Source: Armatimonadota bacterium | GTDB lineage: Bacteria; Armatimonadota; Zipacnadia; UBA1398; JAKPQA01 | Direction: 5' to 3' | DNA length: 64,000 bases | NCBI GenBank assembly: GCA_029547025.1 | Contig: JAKPQA010000022.1 | Span: forward strand, 29,105 to 93,104 | Part shown: piece by piece, positions 43,550 to 53,174 of the stretch | Layout: the number at the start of each line of letters is the position of its first letter | Numbering within the stretch: position 1 is the stretch's first letter | Notes under the pieces: model-generated | What the model saw: only the letters and a program-made list of their open reading frames with translations | Databases searched by the model: none | Told to the model about the DNA's origin: nothing | Program-made: the position numbers and the translations under genes

Positions 43550-45025
43550 CATGGCGCCTGCCTGGCCGCCGAGGACGAACACAAGCCCGGGAACAAGGCC
43601 GATGAGGACCGTCAGGGCGGCGGCGAGCCATATGGCCGCGATGGCACTGGGGCAACCCGAGGGTTCGGCCGTGGGCTGATCGGCTGCGCCGGCTTCCTCC
43701 ATGTACATGGCCACCACGACGCGCAGGTAGTACCGGGCCGCCACGACGCTGTTGATGACGGCGAGGATTGTCAGGCCGAGGAATCCGGCCTGGAGGGCCT
43801 CGGAGAACACCCAGGCCTTGGCCCAGAACCCGGCCATGGGCGGGACGCCGGCCAGTGAGAACATGAGCACACCCATGGCGAGTGCCATCCCCGGCTGGCG
43901 GGAAGCGAGGCCGCGGAGAGATGCGATGCTCACATCGCCCTCTTGCTGCCTCTGGAGCCACACAACCACACCAAAGGCGCCCGCTTTCATCAGAGCATAG
44001 GCGACCACATAGAACAGCAGGGCCTGGGCCGAGCCGGCGCGGTCTTTGGGGGCGGCCAGAACGGCCAACAGGATCGTGCCCGCGTGGCTGATGCTCGAGT
44101 AGGCCAGGAGTCGTTTGAGCTCCGTCTGGCGGAGGGCGGCCAGGTTCGCGACCGTCATCGTTGCGACCGCCATGGCCCACAGGATCCCGGTCCACTGCTC
44201 GGCGGCGCCCGCGAAGGCTTGGCCGAACACGCGGAACAGCAGCACGAAGGCTGCAGCCTTTGGCCCCGTGGCCATGAAGGCGCTCACGGGCGTGGGCGCC
44301 CCCTGATAAACATCGGGGACCCACATGTGGAACGGGACCAGGCCGGCTTTGAAGCCGATCCCCACCAACAGCATGGCCGCCCCGGCGGCGAAGTAGAGGT
44401 TCGCCGGTGATAGCGCCATGCGGAGCCGCGGGTCGCCGACCATGTCGCTCAGCAGCGTTGTGCCCGTGGCTCCGAACAGCAGGGCGATGCCGAACAGCAG
44501 GAAGCCACTGCCGAAGGCCCCCAGCAGCAGGTACTTGAGCGACGCCTCATTGGACCGCGCGTCACGCGCAGACAGCCCGGCCAGGATGTACAGCGGGATC
44601 GAGAGCAGCTCGAGCCCAAGGAAGGCCACAACCAGGTCGGAGGCCATGGCCATGGCGATCATGCCGACGGTCGCCAGCAGCACGAGGCCGTGGTACTCAC
44701 CGGCCAGCCGGGCGTGGTCGCGCAGGTACGCATCACCCAGGAGGACAGCGAACACCGCCCCCAGGAGGAAAGCGGCGGAGGCGAACACCCCGAAGTTATC
44801 GAGGACCAGTGTGTCGGTGAAGGCGAGCAGCGCCCTCGAGCCCCGGTCAGCCCACAGACTCGCCAGTCCTGCCGCCGTCAGTGCGAGGCCCACCATGCTG
44901 CTGATTCGGGCGATGGCCGGTCCGCGCCGCCCCAGGGTCCCTCCGACGAGCGCGACCAGTGCCGCGACGCTCAGGATCGCCATGGGCATCGCCGCGATGG
45001 GGCTCAGGAGGCCGAAGTCCGGCAT
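43541..45025 (-). CDS. nuoN: NADH-quinone oxidoreductase subunit N
   Basis: An antiporter-like membrane subunit of complex I, 494 residues with about 14 membrane segments. It carries the proton-channel marks: the glutamate in FLGLELLSIPLY, the lysine in FKAGLVPFHMW (VPDVYQGAPTPV follows) and LLAYSSISHAGTILL. It is the last gene of the nuo operon. The ATG at 45025 overlaps the nuoM stop by one base (TGATG). Its stop overlaps the end of the converging TPR gene. Confidence 0.95.
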   Translation of the reverse strand: MPDFGLLSPIAAMPMAILSVAALVALVGGTLGRRGPAIARISSMVGLALTAAGLASLWADRGSRALLAFTDTLVLDNFGVFASAAFLLGAVFAVLLGDAYLRDHARLAGEYHGLVLLATVGMIAMAMASDLVVAFLGLELLSIPLYILAGLSARDARSNEASLKYLLLGAFGSGFLLFGIALLFGATGTTLLSDMVGDPRLRMALSPANLYFAAGAAMLLVGIGFKAGLVPFHMWVPDVYQGAPTPVSAFMATGPKAAAFVLLFRVFGQAFAGAAEQWTGILWAMAVATMTVANLAALRQTELKRLLAYSSISHAGTILLAVLAAPKDRAGSAQALLFYVVAYALMKAGAFGVVVWLQRQQEGDVSIASLRGLASRQPGMALAMGVLMFSLAGVPPMAGFWAKAWVFSEALQAGFLGLTILAVINSVVAARYYLRVVVAMYMEEAGAADQPTAEPSGCPSAIAAIWLAAALTVLIGLVPGLVFVLGGQAGAMLR

Positions 45026-46647
45026 CAGCGCACCCCCCCCACCGGCGCGCCCCCCGGGCCCCGCTGGCCGCGGGTGGGTGGCTGCGGCATGCCGAAGCTC
45101 CGGCCGACGTCGACGTCCTCGAGCGCCTGAGCGTGGGTATCGAGCCAGTTGAACGCCGTCCGCTCCGAGATGCCGAGCGCCGCCCGCGGGTACACGCCCA
45201 GGCCCACGATGCCAACCAGGAGGAGCGCGGCAGCGATGACCTCACGCCGCACCATGTCGCGTAAGCCCCGGTTCCGCGGGTTTTGGACCTCTCCGAAGAA
45301 CACGCGGCGGTACATCCCGAGGAGGTAGGCGGCGGCGATGACCACACCCAGCGTCGCCAGGATCGCGGGCCAGTAGTTGCCCGCAGCATGGCCGGCCCGG
45401 AGTGCTCCGGTGAGGACCAGCCACTCGCCGACGAACCCGTTCAACCCCGGCAGGCCGATCGATGACAGGGCCACGAGCAGGAACAGCCGAGCCAGCAGGG
45501 GCATGGCATCCCACATGCCCCCGTATTCGCTGATGTCCCGGGTGTGCCGCCGCTCGTACATCACGCCCACGAGCAGGAACAACGCGCCGGTGGAGAGCCC
45601 GTGGTTGACCATCTGCAGGATCGCGCCCTGGAGGCCCTGCAGGTTGAACACGAACACACCGAGGATGACGAATCCGAGATGGCTGACGCTCGAGTACGCG
45701 ACGAGCCTCTTGACATCGCGCTGGGCCAGCGCACAGGCGCCGCCATAGAGGATGCCGATGACGCCCAGCCACACCAGGGCCGGGGCGAATGCCACGGTGG
45801 CCGCGGGGAAGAACGGGACACACATGCGAAGGAAGCCATAGGCCCCCATCTTGAGCAGGACCCCGGCCAGCAGGATGCTGCCGGCAGTCGGTGCCTCGGT
45901 GTGGGCGTCCGGGAGCCATGTGTGCAGTGGCACGAGAGGGACCTTGATGGCGAAGGCGATGCCGAACAGCAGGAACAGGAGCTCGCCCTGGGATGCCGCC
46001 ACTGCGGCAGGGGCGCGGGCGGCGAGTTCGGGTATGGAGAAGGTTCCCGTGAGATGGTGGAGCCACAGGATGCCGACCAGCATCAGCACGCTGCCGAACA
46101 TCGTGAAGATGAAGAACTTCACTGCGGCATAGACGCGCCGAGGACCGCCCCAGGCGCCGATGATCAGGACCATGGGGATCAGCATGGACTCCCAGAAGAC
46201 GTAGAACAGCACCAGGTCCAGGGCGACGAACACACCCAGCATGGCGGTCTCGAGCAGCAGCAGGCAGATCATGTACTCCTTGATCCGGTGCTCGATACTG
46301 GTCCAGGAGGCCAGGACGGCGACGATGCCCAGCAGTGCTGTGAGCAGGACCATCAGCATGCTGATACCATCCAGGCCGATGGAGTACTCGACGCCCAAGG
46401 GCCCGATCCACGGCATTCGCTCGGCAAACTGGTATGCGACCTGCGTCTCGCTGCCGACGGCCCGCGGCTCGAACCCGAGCGAGATGAGCAGGGCCAGTAA
46501 GCCGGTAGCCACAGCGAACACAAGGGGGACGGCCCGGAGGGCGCCCGCGCGCTCACGAGGGATGAGCAGGCATACCAGAGCTCCGAGCGCCGGCAGGAAC
46601 ACCAGCGTCGAGAGCACCGGGAATCCGAACTCCAAGGTCAGCCCCAA
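45025..46647 (-). CDS. nuoM: NADH-quinone oxidoreductase subunit M
   Basis: A second antiporter-like proton-pumping subunit, 540 residues with about 14 membrane segments. Marks are the glutamate in YVFWESMLIPM, the lysine in AFAIKVPLVPLHTWLPDAHTE, the discontinuous helix region and RLVAYSSVSHLG. A Gly/Pro-rich tail of about 20 residues follows the last helix, slightly longer than in many homologues. It is translationally coupled to nuoN. Confidence 0.96.
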   Translation of the reverse strand: MGLTLEFGFPVLSTLVFLPALGALVCLLIPRERAGALRAVPLVFAVATGLLALLISLGFEPRAVGSETQVAYQFAERMPWIGPLGVEYSIGLDGISMLMVLLTALLGIVAVLASWTSIEHRIKEYMICLLLLETAMLGVFVALDLVLFYVFWESMLIPMVLIIGAWGGPRRVYAAVKFFIFTMFGSVLMLVGILWLHHLTGTFSIPELAARAPAAVAASQGELLFLLFGIAFAIKVPLVPLHTWLPDAHTEAPTAGSILLAGVLLKMGAYGFLRMCVPFFPAATVAFAPALVWLGVIGILYGGACALAQRDVKRLVAYSSVSHLGFVILGVFVFNLQGLQGAILQMVNHGLSTGALFLLVGVMYERRHTRDISEYGGMWDAMPLLARLFLLVALSSIGLPGLNGFVGEWLVLTGALRAGHAAGNYWPAILATLGVVIAAAYLLGMYRRVFFGEVQNPRNRGLRDMVRREVIAAALLLVGIVGLGVYPRAALGISERTAFNWLDTHAQALEDVDVGRSFGMPQPPTRGQRGPGGAPVGGVR

Positions 46648-46698
46648 GCCGTCGTCCTTTCCGTGCGAGTCCAGGCCGGCAGCGCCAGGCGAGCCGGA

Positions 46699-48642
46699 CT
46701 AGAACAGCATGCCACGCGCGAGATACAGGACCAGTGCGACAGCCCCCACCAGCATGGCCAGTGCGTAGACGCGGGTGTGGCTGGTTTGGAGGCGTCGCAG
46801 ACCCTCTCCGGCGCGGTACGCGATGGCTGCCGCGCCGTGGACGATCCCGTCGATGCCGCGGGTATCCGTGACGTCCGCGGCCAGGCGGCTGAGGCCCACC
46901 GCCGGTCCGACGATGACGATGTCATACAGCTCGTCGATGTACAGCTTTCGGCTCAGCAGTGTGTATGCGAACCCGAGCCGGCGCTGCAGCAGCTCGACAC
47001 GCCGGTACGGCCCGCGGAAGAACCGGAAGGCCAGCACGGCGCCTGACACGGCCACCGCAAGGGCGATGGCGGCCAGCGCCAGCGCAAGGCCCAGGCCGCC
47101 GGTGTCCTCCGCACCGTGATGCCGGCCGATGATCAGCCAACCGCGCATGAAATGGTTGAGCAAGTGGAGTCCTGGGGGGTATGGGAGTCCGAGCGCCAAC
47201 CCGCCGACGATGGCCAGAGCCGCCAGCATCATAAGGGGTATGGTCATTACACTCGGCGACTCGTGGGCGTGGGCTCCGCGCTTCATGGCCTGCTCGTCGC
47301 CATGGAACGTCAGTGCGAACAGGCGGAACATGTACACGGCGGTGAGGAAGGCCGTGATGATCGCCAAGGTCCACAGCGTTCTCGCCGGGGCGTATGTCGA
47401 GACGAAGACGTGGTGCAGGATCTCGTCTTTGCTCACAAACCCGGCCAGGGGCGCGATACCCGCGATGGAGAGGCAGGCGATCCAGAAGGCTACCGTGGTG
47501 CGAGGCATGGTCTTCGCCAGGCCACCCATCTTGCGGATGTCGGTCTGGCCGCCCGTGCCATGCATGGCACTGCCAGCCCCAAGGAAGAGACATGCCTTGA
47601 AGAACGCATGTGTCACCACATGGAGGATGGCAGCCACATATGCCCCCACGCCGCACGCGAGGAACATGTAGCCGAGCTGGCTGATCGTCGAGTAGGCGAG
47701 AACGCGCTTGATGTCCGTCTGCGCCAGGGCGATGAGGCTCGCGAGGAGCGCGGTGATTACGCCGATCCAGGCGACCAGAGCGCTGGCTGCGCCCTCGGCC
47801 GAGTAGAGAGCGGCGCACCGCACGACCACATAGACGCCGGCGGTGACCATCGTGGCCGCATGGATCAGCGCGCTCACCGGTGTCGGGCCCTCCATGGCGT
47901 CCGGGAGCCAGACGTGTAACGGGAGCTGGGCCGACTTGCCGGTAGCGCCCACGAACAGCAACGCCGTGATCGCGAACAGCATCGTGGGTGACGCCTGCCG
48001 GATCGCCGCGTTGCTCAGTACCTCGTCGAAGCGCAGGGACCCGAAGGTCACGAAGATGAGCATCATGGCCATGAGGAAGCCCGCGTCGCCGACCCGGTTC
48101 ACCAGGAAGGCCTTCAGCCCCGCCCGGTTGGCGGATTCCTTCCGGTGCCAGAAGCCGATCAGCAGGTACGAGCAGAGCCCGACCCCCTCCCACCCGACGA
48201 ACATCAGCAGGAAGCTGTCGGCCAGGAGCAGCAGGAGCATCATGGCCATGAACAGGTTCAGATAGGTGAAGAACCGCCCCGGGTCGGGGTCATGGGCCAT
48301 GTAGCCCATCGAATAGATGTGGATGAGCAGTCCCACGCCCGTCACCATCAGGCACATGGTCGCCGACAGCGGGTCGAACAGCAGGGCGAAGGGCACCCGC
48401 AGATCGCCGGCATCGATCCAGCGGAAGTACTCCACCGGAGCCGGATTGCCGATCCGCAGTGAGGCCAGTTCAGCCGTAAGGAACACGGTGCACAGGAACG
48501 ACATGGCGACTGATCCGATAGCCACCGTCGAGACCACGTCGAGCGTTTTTCGCGCCCGTGGGATCAGCACGCCGTTCGCCAGGGCCCCCAGGGCGGGCCA
48601 GAAGGGGATCAGCCAGATGTGCTTAGTCCACAGGAAGTCCAC
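46699..48642 (-). CDS. nuoL: NADH-quinone oxidoreductase subunit L
   Basis: The distal antiporter-like subunit, 647 residues. Visible are the N-terminal membrane helices with FVGWEGVGLCSYLL, the central KSAQLPLHVWLPDAMEGPTP and VLAYSTISQLGYMFLA, and a C-terminal segment consistent with the long lateral helix and a final membrane anchor (RVYALAMLVGAVALVLYLA). The length is normal. The gap to nuoM is 51 bases, the widest within the operon apart from that between nuoD and nuoE. Confidence 0.96.
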   Translation of the reverse strand: MDFLWTKHIWLIPFWPALGALANGVLIPRARKTLDVVSTVAIGSVAMSFLCTVFLTAELASLRIGNPAPVEYFRWIDAGDLRVPFALLFDPLSATMCLMVTGVGLLIHIYSMGYMAHDPDPGRFFTYLNLFMAMMLLLLLADSFLLMFVGWEGVGLCSYLLIGFWHRKESANRAGLKAFLVNRVGDAGFLMAMMLIFVTFGSLRFDEVLSNAAIRQASPTMLFAITALLFVGATGKSAQLPLHVWLPDAMEGPTPVSALIHAATMVTAGVYVVVRCAALYSAEGAASALVAWIGVITALLASLIALAQTDIKRVLAYSTISQLGYMFLACGVGAYVAAILHVVTHAFFKACLFLGAGSAMHGTGGQTDIRKMGGLAKTMPRTTVAFWIACLSIAGIAPLAGFVSKDEILHHVFVSTYAPARTLWTLAIITAFLTAVYMFRLFALTFHGDEQAMKRGAHAHESPSVMTIPLMMLAALAIVGGLALGLPYPPGLHLLNHFMRGWLIIGRHHGAEDTGGLGLALALAAIALAVAVSGAVLAFRFFRGPYRRVELLQRRLGFAYTLLSRKLYIDELYDIVIVGPAVGLSRLAADVTDTRGIDGIVHGAAAIAYRAGEGLRRLQTSHTRVYALAMLVGAVALVLYLARGMLF

Positions 48643-48649
48643 GGCGAGC

Positions 48650-48952
48650 CTACCACTTCATCAGGTTGACTTCGTCGATGTCCAGGGTCCCCTTGAGCTC
48701 GAACATCCTCACGATGATCGCCAGCCCCACAGCGACCTCGGCCGCCGCCACCGCCAGTACGAACAGCACGATAGCCTGGGCCTGAGCACTCCAGAACTCG
48801 CGGGCCAGAGCCACCAGCAGCAGGTTGCCGGCGTTCAGCATGAGCTCGATCGCCATGAGGATCACGATGGTCCGGCGGCATGCCAGCACGCCGATGACGC
48901 CAATGGTGAACAGGACACACGCCACAGCCACGTACCAGGAGAGGGGCACCAT
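48650..48952 (-). CDS. nuoK: NADH-quinone oxidoreductase subunit K
   Basis: A small 100-residue membrane subunit with three helices. It has the conserved glutamate in MAIELMLNAGNLLL and a second in AAAEVAVGLAI, both part of the proton path. The ATG at 48952 overlaps the nuoJ stop by one base. The frame stays open upstream inside nuoJ, but the family length fixes this start. Confidence 0.95.
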   Translation of the reverse strand: MVPLSWYVAVACVLFTIGVIGVLACRRTIVILMAIELMLNAGNLLLVALAREFWSAQAQAIVLFVLAVAAAEVAVGLAIIVRMFELKGTLDIDEVNLMKW

Positions 48953-49509
48953 CAGGGACTCCCCCTCTTGCCCGGGATCTCCTCGGCGCCGCGCGGAGTG
49001 CGCCGCGCCAGGGCGATGACACCTGCCATGGCGGCGAGCAGGATCAGCGACACGAGTTCGAAAGCGAGCGCATGATGCTCGAACACGGCCCGCGCCAGTT
49101 CCTCGGCGGTGCCCCTCAGTGCCACGTCGCCGGGTGTGCGGACCACCAGGCCCGTGCCGGCCGGCGGGCCCGCGAGCAGCAGTAGGGCGGTGCCTGCGCC
49201 CCATACCAGAGCCAGCGCCAGTCCCACAACAGCCAGCCAGCGCCGGCGGTCGGTGGCCTGGTCCTCATTCACGTTCAGTAGCATGACGACGAAGAGGAAC
49301 AGCACCACGATGGCCCCCGCATAGATGATGACCTGCAGCACCGCCAGGAACTGGGCACTGAGGGTCAGGTACAGCACGCCGGTGGACACCAGGGCCACAG
49401 CCAGCCATAGTGCGGCATGCACGGCGTTCCGGCGTGTGACAACCATGACGGCTGCGGTGATCGCCAGCGCCGAGCTGATGCCGAAGCAGGTGACGTGGGG
49501 CCAAGCCAA
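48952..49509 (-). CDS. nuoJ: NADH-quinone oxidoreductase subunit J
   Basis: A membrane subunit of 185 residues with five helices. The third contains IIYAGAIVVLFLFVVMLL, the conserved stretch whose pi-bulge is tied to quinone-driven conformational change. The start is TTG at 49509, directly after the nuoI stop, with GGGGG about 9 bases upstream. The C-terminal tail after the last helix is Arg/Glu/Pro-rich. Confidence 0.94.
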   Translation of the reverse strand: MAWPHVTCFGISSALAITAAVMVVTRRNAVHAALWLAVALVSTGVLYLTLSAQFLAVLQVIIYAGAIVVLFLFVVMLLNVNEDQATDRRRWLAVVGLALALVWGAGTALLLLAGPPAGTGLVVRTPGDVALRGTAEELARAVFEHHALAFELVSLILLAAMAGVIALARRTPRGAEEIPGKRGSP

Positions 49510-50043
49510 CTAGTCGTACCCCCAAGCGGATGGATCTTCGGCGGCTCCCGGGGCTCGCTCGAGAAGCTGCTCCTTGTGGTACACGAACTGCTCACGAGTG
49601 CTGTAGGCGAAGTCGTACTTCCGCGTCATTCGTATCGCGTCCTCGGGGCATGCCAGCACGCACAGCCCGCAGAAGATGCACCGCAGCTCGTCGATGTCGT
49701 ACACCCGCGCATACCGCTCGCCGGGGGAGAAGCGCGCGTCGTCGCGATTCTCCGCCGCCACCACCGTGATGCAGTGGGCGGGGCAGGCCAACGCGCACAG
49801 CGAGCATCCCACGCAGCGTTCGAGGCCGTTCTCATACCGCGCCAGGTAGTGGAGCCCTTTCCACCGGCTGCCTAGCTCGGGCTTGACTTCCGGGTAGGAT
49901 ACCGTCACCGGCCGCTTCGGCACGTGCTTGATGGTGGTCAGCATCCCCCTGGCGATCTGCACGGCCGCGTGGCCGCCAGTGGCGCGCCAGAGCCGGGCCA
50001 GCCACGACGCGCCCCCCCCGGGCCGTGCCCCCTCGCCTGCCAT
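49510..50043 (-). CDS. nuoI: NADH-quinone oxidoreductase subunit I
   Basis: The 8Fe ferredoxin-like subunit carrying clusters N6a and N6b, between NuoG and NuoB in the electron path. The 177 residues hold two CxxCxxCxxxCP motifs, CVGCSLCALACP and CIFCGLCVLACP. The N-terminal 40 residues include an amphipathic part that lies on the membrane. The ATG follows the nuoH stop without a gap. Confidence 0.96.
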   Translation of the reverse strand: MAGEGARPGGGASWLARLWRATGGHAAVQIARGMLTTIKHVPKRPVTVSYPEVKPELGSRWKGLHYLARYENGLERCVGCSLCALACPAHCITVVAAENRDDARFSPGERYARVYDIDELRCIFCGLCVLACPEDAIRMTRKYDFAYSTREQFVYHKEQLLERAPGAAEDPSAWGYD

Positions 50044-51087
50044 CTAGAACCACCTCTGGGATGCGGCTTCGAACAGCGCCAGCGCGACCAGATTGGCGGT
50101 CGCGACGGGTATCAGGACCTTCCAGCCCAGATTCATGAGCTGGTCGTACCGCATCCGGGGCAGCGTCGCCCGGACCCAGATGGCCCCGACCATGAACACC
50201 ATCTGCTTTGTGAAGAAGATCACCGTCGGAGCGATGGTCGAGTACCAGCCGAGCCAGGCCGGAAGGCGATCCAGATCGAACCACCCGAGCCCGGACCACC
50301 CGCCGAAGTAGAGGGTCACGGCCAGCGCCGACATGGTAGCCAGCCCGGCGTATTCGGCCATGAAGAACATGGCAAACCGCCCGCTGCTGTACTCGGTGTG
50401 GAACCCGGCGCCCAGCTCTCCCTCCGCCTCGGGCAGGTCGAAGGGCACCCGGTTCAGCTCGGCATAGGCGCAGATGCTGAACACGATGAAAGACGGCCAC
50501 AGCAGCGGGCTGGCGATGTTCCAGCCCGGGAGCCAACCCAGGCCGCCCTGTGCCTGGAAGTCGTCCACGATGGACCTCAGGTCCAGCGTGCCGGAGACCA
50601 TGACGACGGCCACCACGGCCCCCGCCAGGCCCAGCTCATAGCTGATCATCTGTGCCGAGGACCTCAGGGCGCCCAGCAAGGAGTACTTGCTGTTCGATGC
50701 CCAACCGCCGAGCATCACCCCATAAACGGTCAGCGATGAGATCATGAGCATGTACAGCAGCCCCACGTTGATGTCCGCCACCTGCCACCCAGGCGGCCCG
50801 AATGGGATGGGGGCGTACCCGATGAACGCCAGGGTTGCCGCCAGGATGGGGGCCAGGCCGTAGATCCACCGATCGGCCCCCCGCGGCGTCACGTCCTCCT
50901 TGAGGATGAGCTTGACGATGTCCGCCATGGGCTGAAGGAGGCCGAAAGGCCCCGCCCGGTTGGGTCCAACCCGGTGCTGGATCCGGCCCACTAGCTTGCG
51001 CTCCAGGTAGACCATGAGCGCCACGAGGTTCAGGTTGAAGAACACCACGACGGCCGCCTTGATGATGGCCAGCAGCACGGGGTTCAT
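50044..51087 (-). CDS. nuoH: NADH-quinone oxidoreductase subunit H
   Basis: The membrane subunit that forms the quinone chamber with NuoB and NuoD. The 347 residues and about eight helices include LMVYLERKLVGRIQHRVGPNRAGPFGLLQP, the best conserved part of the family. RVPFDLPEAEGELGAGFHTEYS, with its row of acidic residues, lies in the loop facing the quinone. The ATG at 51087 overlaps the nuoG stop (ATGA). Confidence 0.96.
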   Translation of the reverse strand: MNPVLLAIIKAAVVVFFNLNLVALMVYLERKLVGRIQHRVGPNRAGPFGLLQPMADIVKLILKEDVTPRGADRWIYGLAPILAATLAFIGYAPIPFGPPGWQVADINVGLLYMLMISSLTVYGVMLGGWASNSKYSLLGALRSSAQMISYELGLAGAVVAVVMVSGTLDLRSIVDDFQAQGGLGWLPGWNIASPLLWPSFIVFSICAYAELNRVPFDLPEAEGELGAGFHTEYSSGRFAMFFMAEYAGLATMSALAVTLYFGGWSGLGWFDLDRLPAWLGWYSTIAPTVIFFTKQMVFMVGAIWVRATLPRMRYDQLMNLGWKVLIPVATANLVALALFEAASQRWF

Positions 51088-53174
51088 GGCTTCATGGCAC
51101 CCTCTCGTGCTCGCGGCCCCAGCTCGGCCAGCGTTCCCAGCGACTCGTGGCACGCGGCGATCTCGCGCCGGACATCTTCCCAACTCTCGTAGTCGAACCC
51201 GACGCCCAGGCGGCGGCCGAGCGCCGCCAAGATGGACCAACCCGCGCGCGACTCGCCACGCGGCCGGTCACACGGGCTCGAGTGCTGTATGCGGCGCTCC
51301 AGGCTAACCACGCATCGCGTTACCTCAGAGAACGCCGCCATCGGCAGCACGTAGTCGGCGCGCTCTGCCGTCGCATTCGCATTGGTGCCGACATAGGCCA
51401 GCACCTCGGCCCTATCCAGTGCCTGCGCCAGCGGGTCGTTCCCGGCGCCGATGGGATCCCCCCCCACGACCAGGACGCGGCGGGCGCGCCCGGTCTCTAG
51501 GGCCTCCGCGAGCGATGAGGGCGCCTCCTCGGCCGCGACGGGCGCCGACCAGGCCCCCGCCAATGCCGTTCGGGCCTTGGCGTCTCCGAGCGGCACCCCT
51601 CCCGGGAGCCTGGAGGCCGCGACTCCGACCCAGTCCAGGCCGACCGTATTGGCACCGGTGGGCACGATCCCCCACACGCCCCCCGGTCCCGCAACTCCCG
51701 CAAGGCCCTCGGCCAGGCCCTCAAAGCCCGCCAGCGCGCCTCCCAGCGCGGCGACCCGGGAGGCGCGGCGGAGCCTCTTGACCAGGCGGAGCAGCTGCTC
51801 GCGATCGGCTCCCGTCTGCGCTGCCAGCGCATCGGCCCGCGATGCATCGGCGGAGCCGCCCCGCAGCTCGGCGAGCCCCCGCAACAGCCCAAGCTCGGCC
51901 CCCGGCGCGACCCGTAGTCCGATGTCGCAGCGCTCCAGGGCCACGCCATCGGCGGACGCAACCGACACCAGCCTCGATCGCCCGAGGTGGCGCGAGCGGT
52001 GGATGCGCAGCCAGAGGATCGGCAGATCCGTCCAGAGGTCGAGCCCTACAGCCAGGACCAGGTCGCAACGAGCCACATCGGTGATGGTGCCCGTGAGACC
52101 CGGCCAGCCCGCCGCCGGATCGCTCTGGTAGATCGCATTGCTGCTCAGTGCCGCGCGGAGCAGTTTGGCGGCGACGAAGCCGTCTTCGCAGCCCACCGAG
52201 CTGTCCACGAGCAGGGCGGCGCCGCTCTCGCATGGCGGTTGGAGGTCGGCCGCGAGCCGGTCGAGGGTCTCGTCCCAGGTGCCATCCTGCCGATCGGCTC
52301 CCCTCCCCCACCCCGGGGCCAGCAGCCGGTCCTCGTCGAGCCAGTCGTAGTTGAACCGCCCCCGGTCGCAGATCCAGTAGTCGTTGACCGCCATGTTCGG
52401 GCGCGGCGTCACTCGGCAGAAGAACCCCAGCGTGGGGCGCGCCGACGCGATGATATTGCATCCGACGCTGCAGTGAGGGCAGATGGACTCCGCGTTGACC
52501 AGCTCCGCCGGGCGGCCGCGGAAGCGGAACGTCTCGCTGGTGAGGGCTCCTACCGGACACAGGTCGATGGTGTTCCCCACGAAGCGGGTCTCTGCCATCG
52601 GCAGGCCGCCGAAGGTCTCGATCACGGACCGATCGCCACGCTCGTGGAAGGCGAACCGCAGCCCCTCGCCCCATTCCTCGAGGAACCGCACGCAGCGATA
52701 GCACTCGATACAGCGCTCCTGGTCCAGCACGATGTGCCCGCCGATACGATGCGCTTTGCGGAAATGCATTCGCGGGAAGTCATGGCGCTGTAGTCGCGTA
52801 CCATAGGTGAACGTCCAGTCCTGGAGGTCGCACTCGCCCCCCTTGTCGCACACGGGGCAATCGAGCGGATGGTGCATCAGAATGAACTCGAGGATGGACG
52901 CCCGCATCTGCCGTACGGCCTCAGTGTCGGTGTGGACCACCATGCCCGGTTTCACCGGGACGGTACAGGAGGTCTGCGGCTTGGGGATGCCCTCGATCTC
53001 CACCAGACACATCCGGCAGGCGCCCGCCGGGTCGAGGCGCTTGTGGTAGCAGAAGCGGGGGATGTAGATGCCGGCGGTCTCGGCCGCGTTGATGACGAGC
53101 GTGCCCTCGGGCACGGTCACCTGGCGTCCATCGATGGTCAGCGTCACGTCGGGGAGGCCCGGGTCAGTGGCCAC
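51084..53174 (-). CDS. nuoG: NADH-quinone oxidoreductase subunit G
   Basis: The large iron-sulfur subunit of about 696 residues. The N-terminal [2Fe-2S] domain has FCYHKRLDPAGACRMC. The H-Cys3 cluster follows in HPLDCPVCDKGGECDL, the 4Fe cluster in CIECYRCVRF with CPVGAL, and CPHCSVGC begins the molybdopterin-oxidoreductase-like half. That half is shorter than in E. coli NuoG and holds no molybdenum in this family. GTG at 53174 is preferred (GGGGG about 10 bases upstream, 11-base overlap with nuoF). ATG at 53192 is possible. Confidence 0.94.
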   Translation of the reverse strand: MATDPGLPDVTLTIDGRQVTVPEGTLVINAAETAGIYIPRFCYHKRLDPAGACRMCLVEIEGIPKPQTSCTVPVKPGMVVHTDTEAVRQMRASILEFILMHHPLDCPVCDKGGECDLQDWTFTYGTRLQRHDFPRMHFRKAHRIGGHIVLDQERCIECYRCVRFLEEWGEGLRFAFHERGDRSVIETFGGLPMAETRFVGNTIDLCPVGALTSETFRFRGRPAELVNAESICPHCSVGCNIIASARPTLGFFCRVTPRPNMAVNDYWICDRGRFNYDWLDEDRLLAPGWGRGADRQDGTWDETLDRLAADLQPPCESGAALLVDSSVGCEDGFVAAKLLRAALSSNAIYQSDPAAGWPGLTGTITDVARCDLVLAVGLDLWTDLPILWLRIHRSRHLGRSRLVSVASADGVALERCDIGLRVAPGAELGLLRGLAELRGGSADASRADALAAQTGADREQLLRLVKRLRRASRVAALGGALAGFEGLAEGLAGVAGPGGVWGIVPTGANTVGLDWVGVAASRLPGGVPLGDAKARTALAGAWSAPVAAEEAPSSLAEALETGRARRVLVVGGDPIGAGNDPLAQALDRAEVLAYVGTNANATAERADYVLPMAAFSEVTRCVVSLERRIQHSSPCDRPRGESRAGWSILAALGRRLGVGFDYESWEDVRREIAACHESLGTLAELGPRAREGAMKP

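Noticed and set aside
45544..46500. Gln/His/Glu-rich plus-strand frame opposite nuoM
   Set aside because: Mirror of the hydrophobic helices of NuoM, not a gene.
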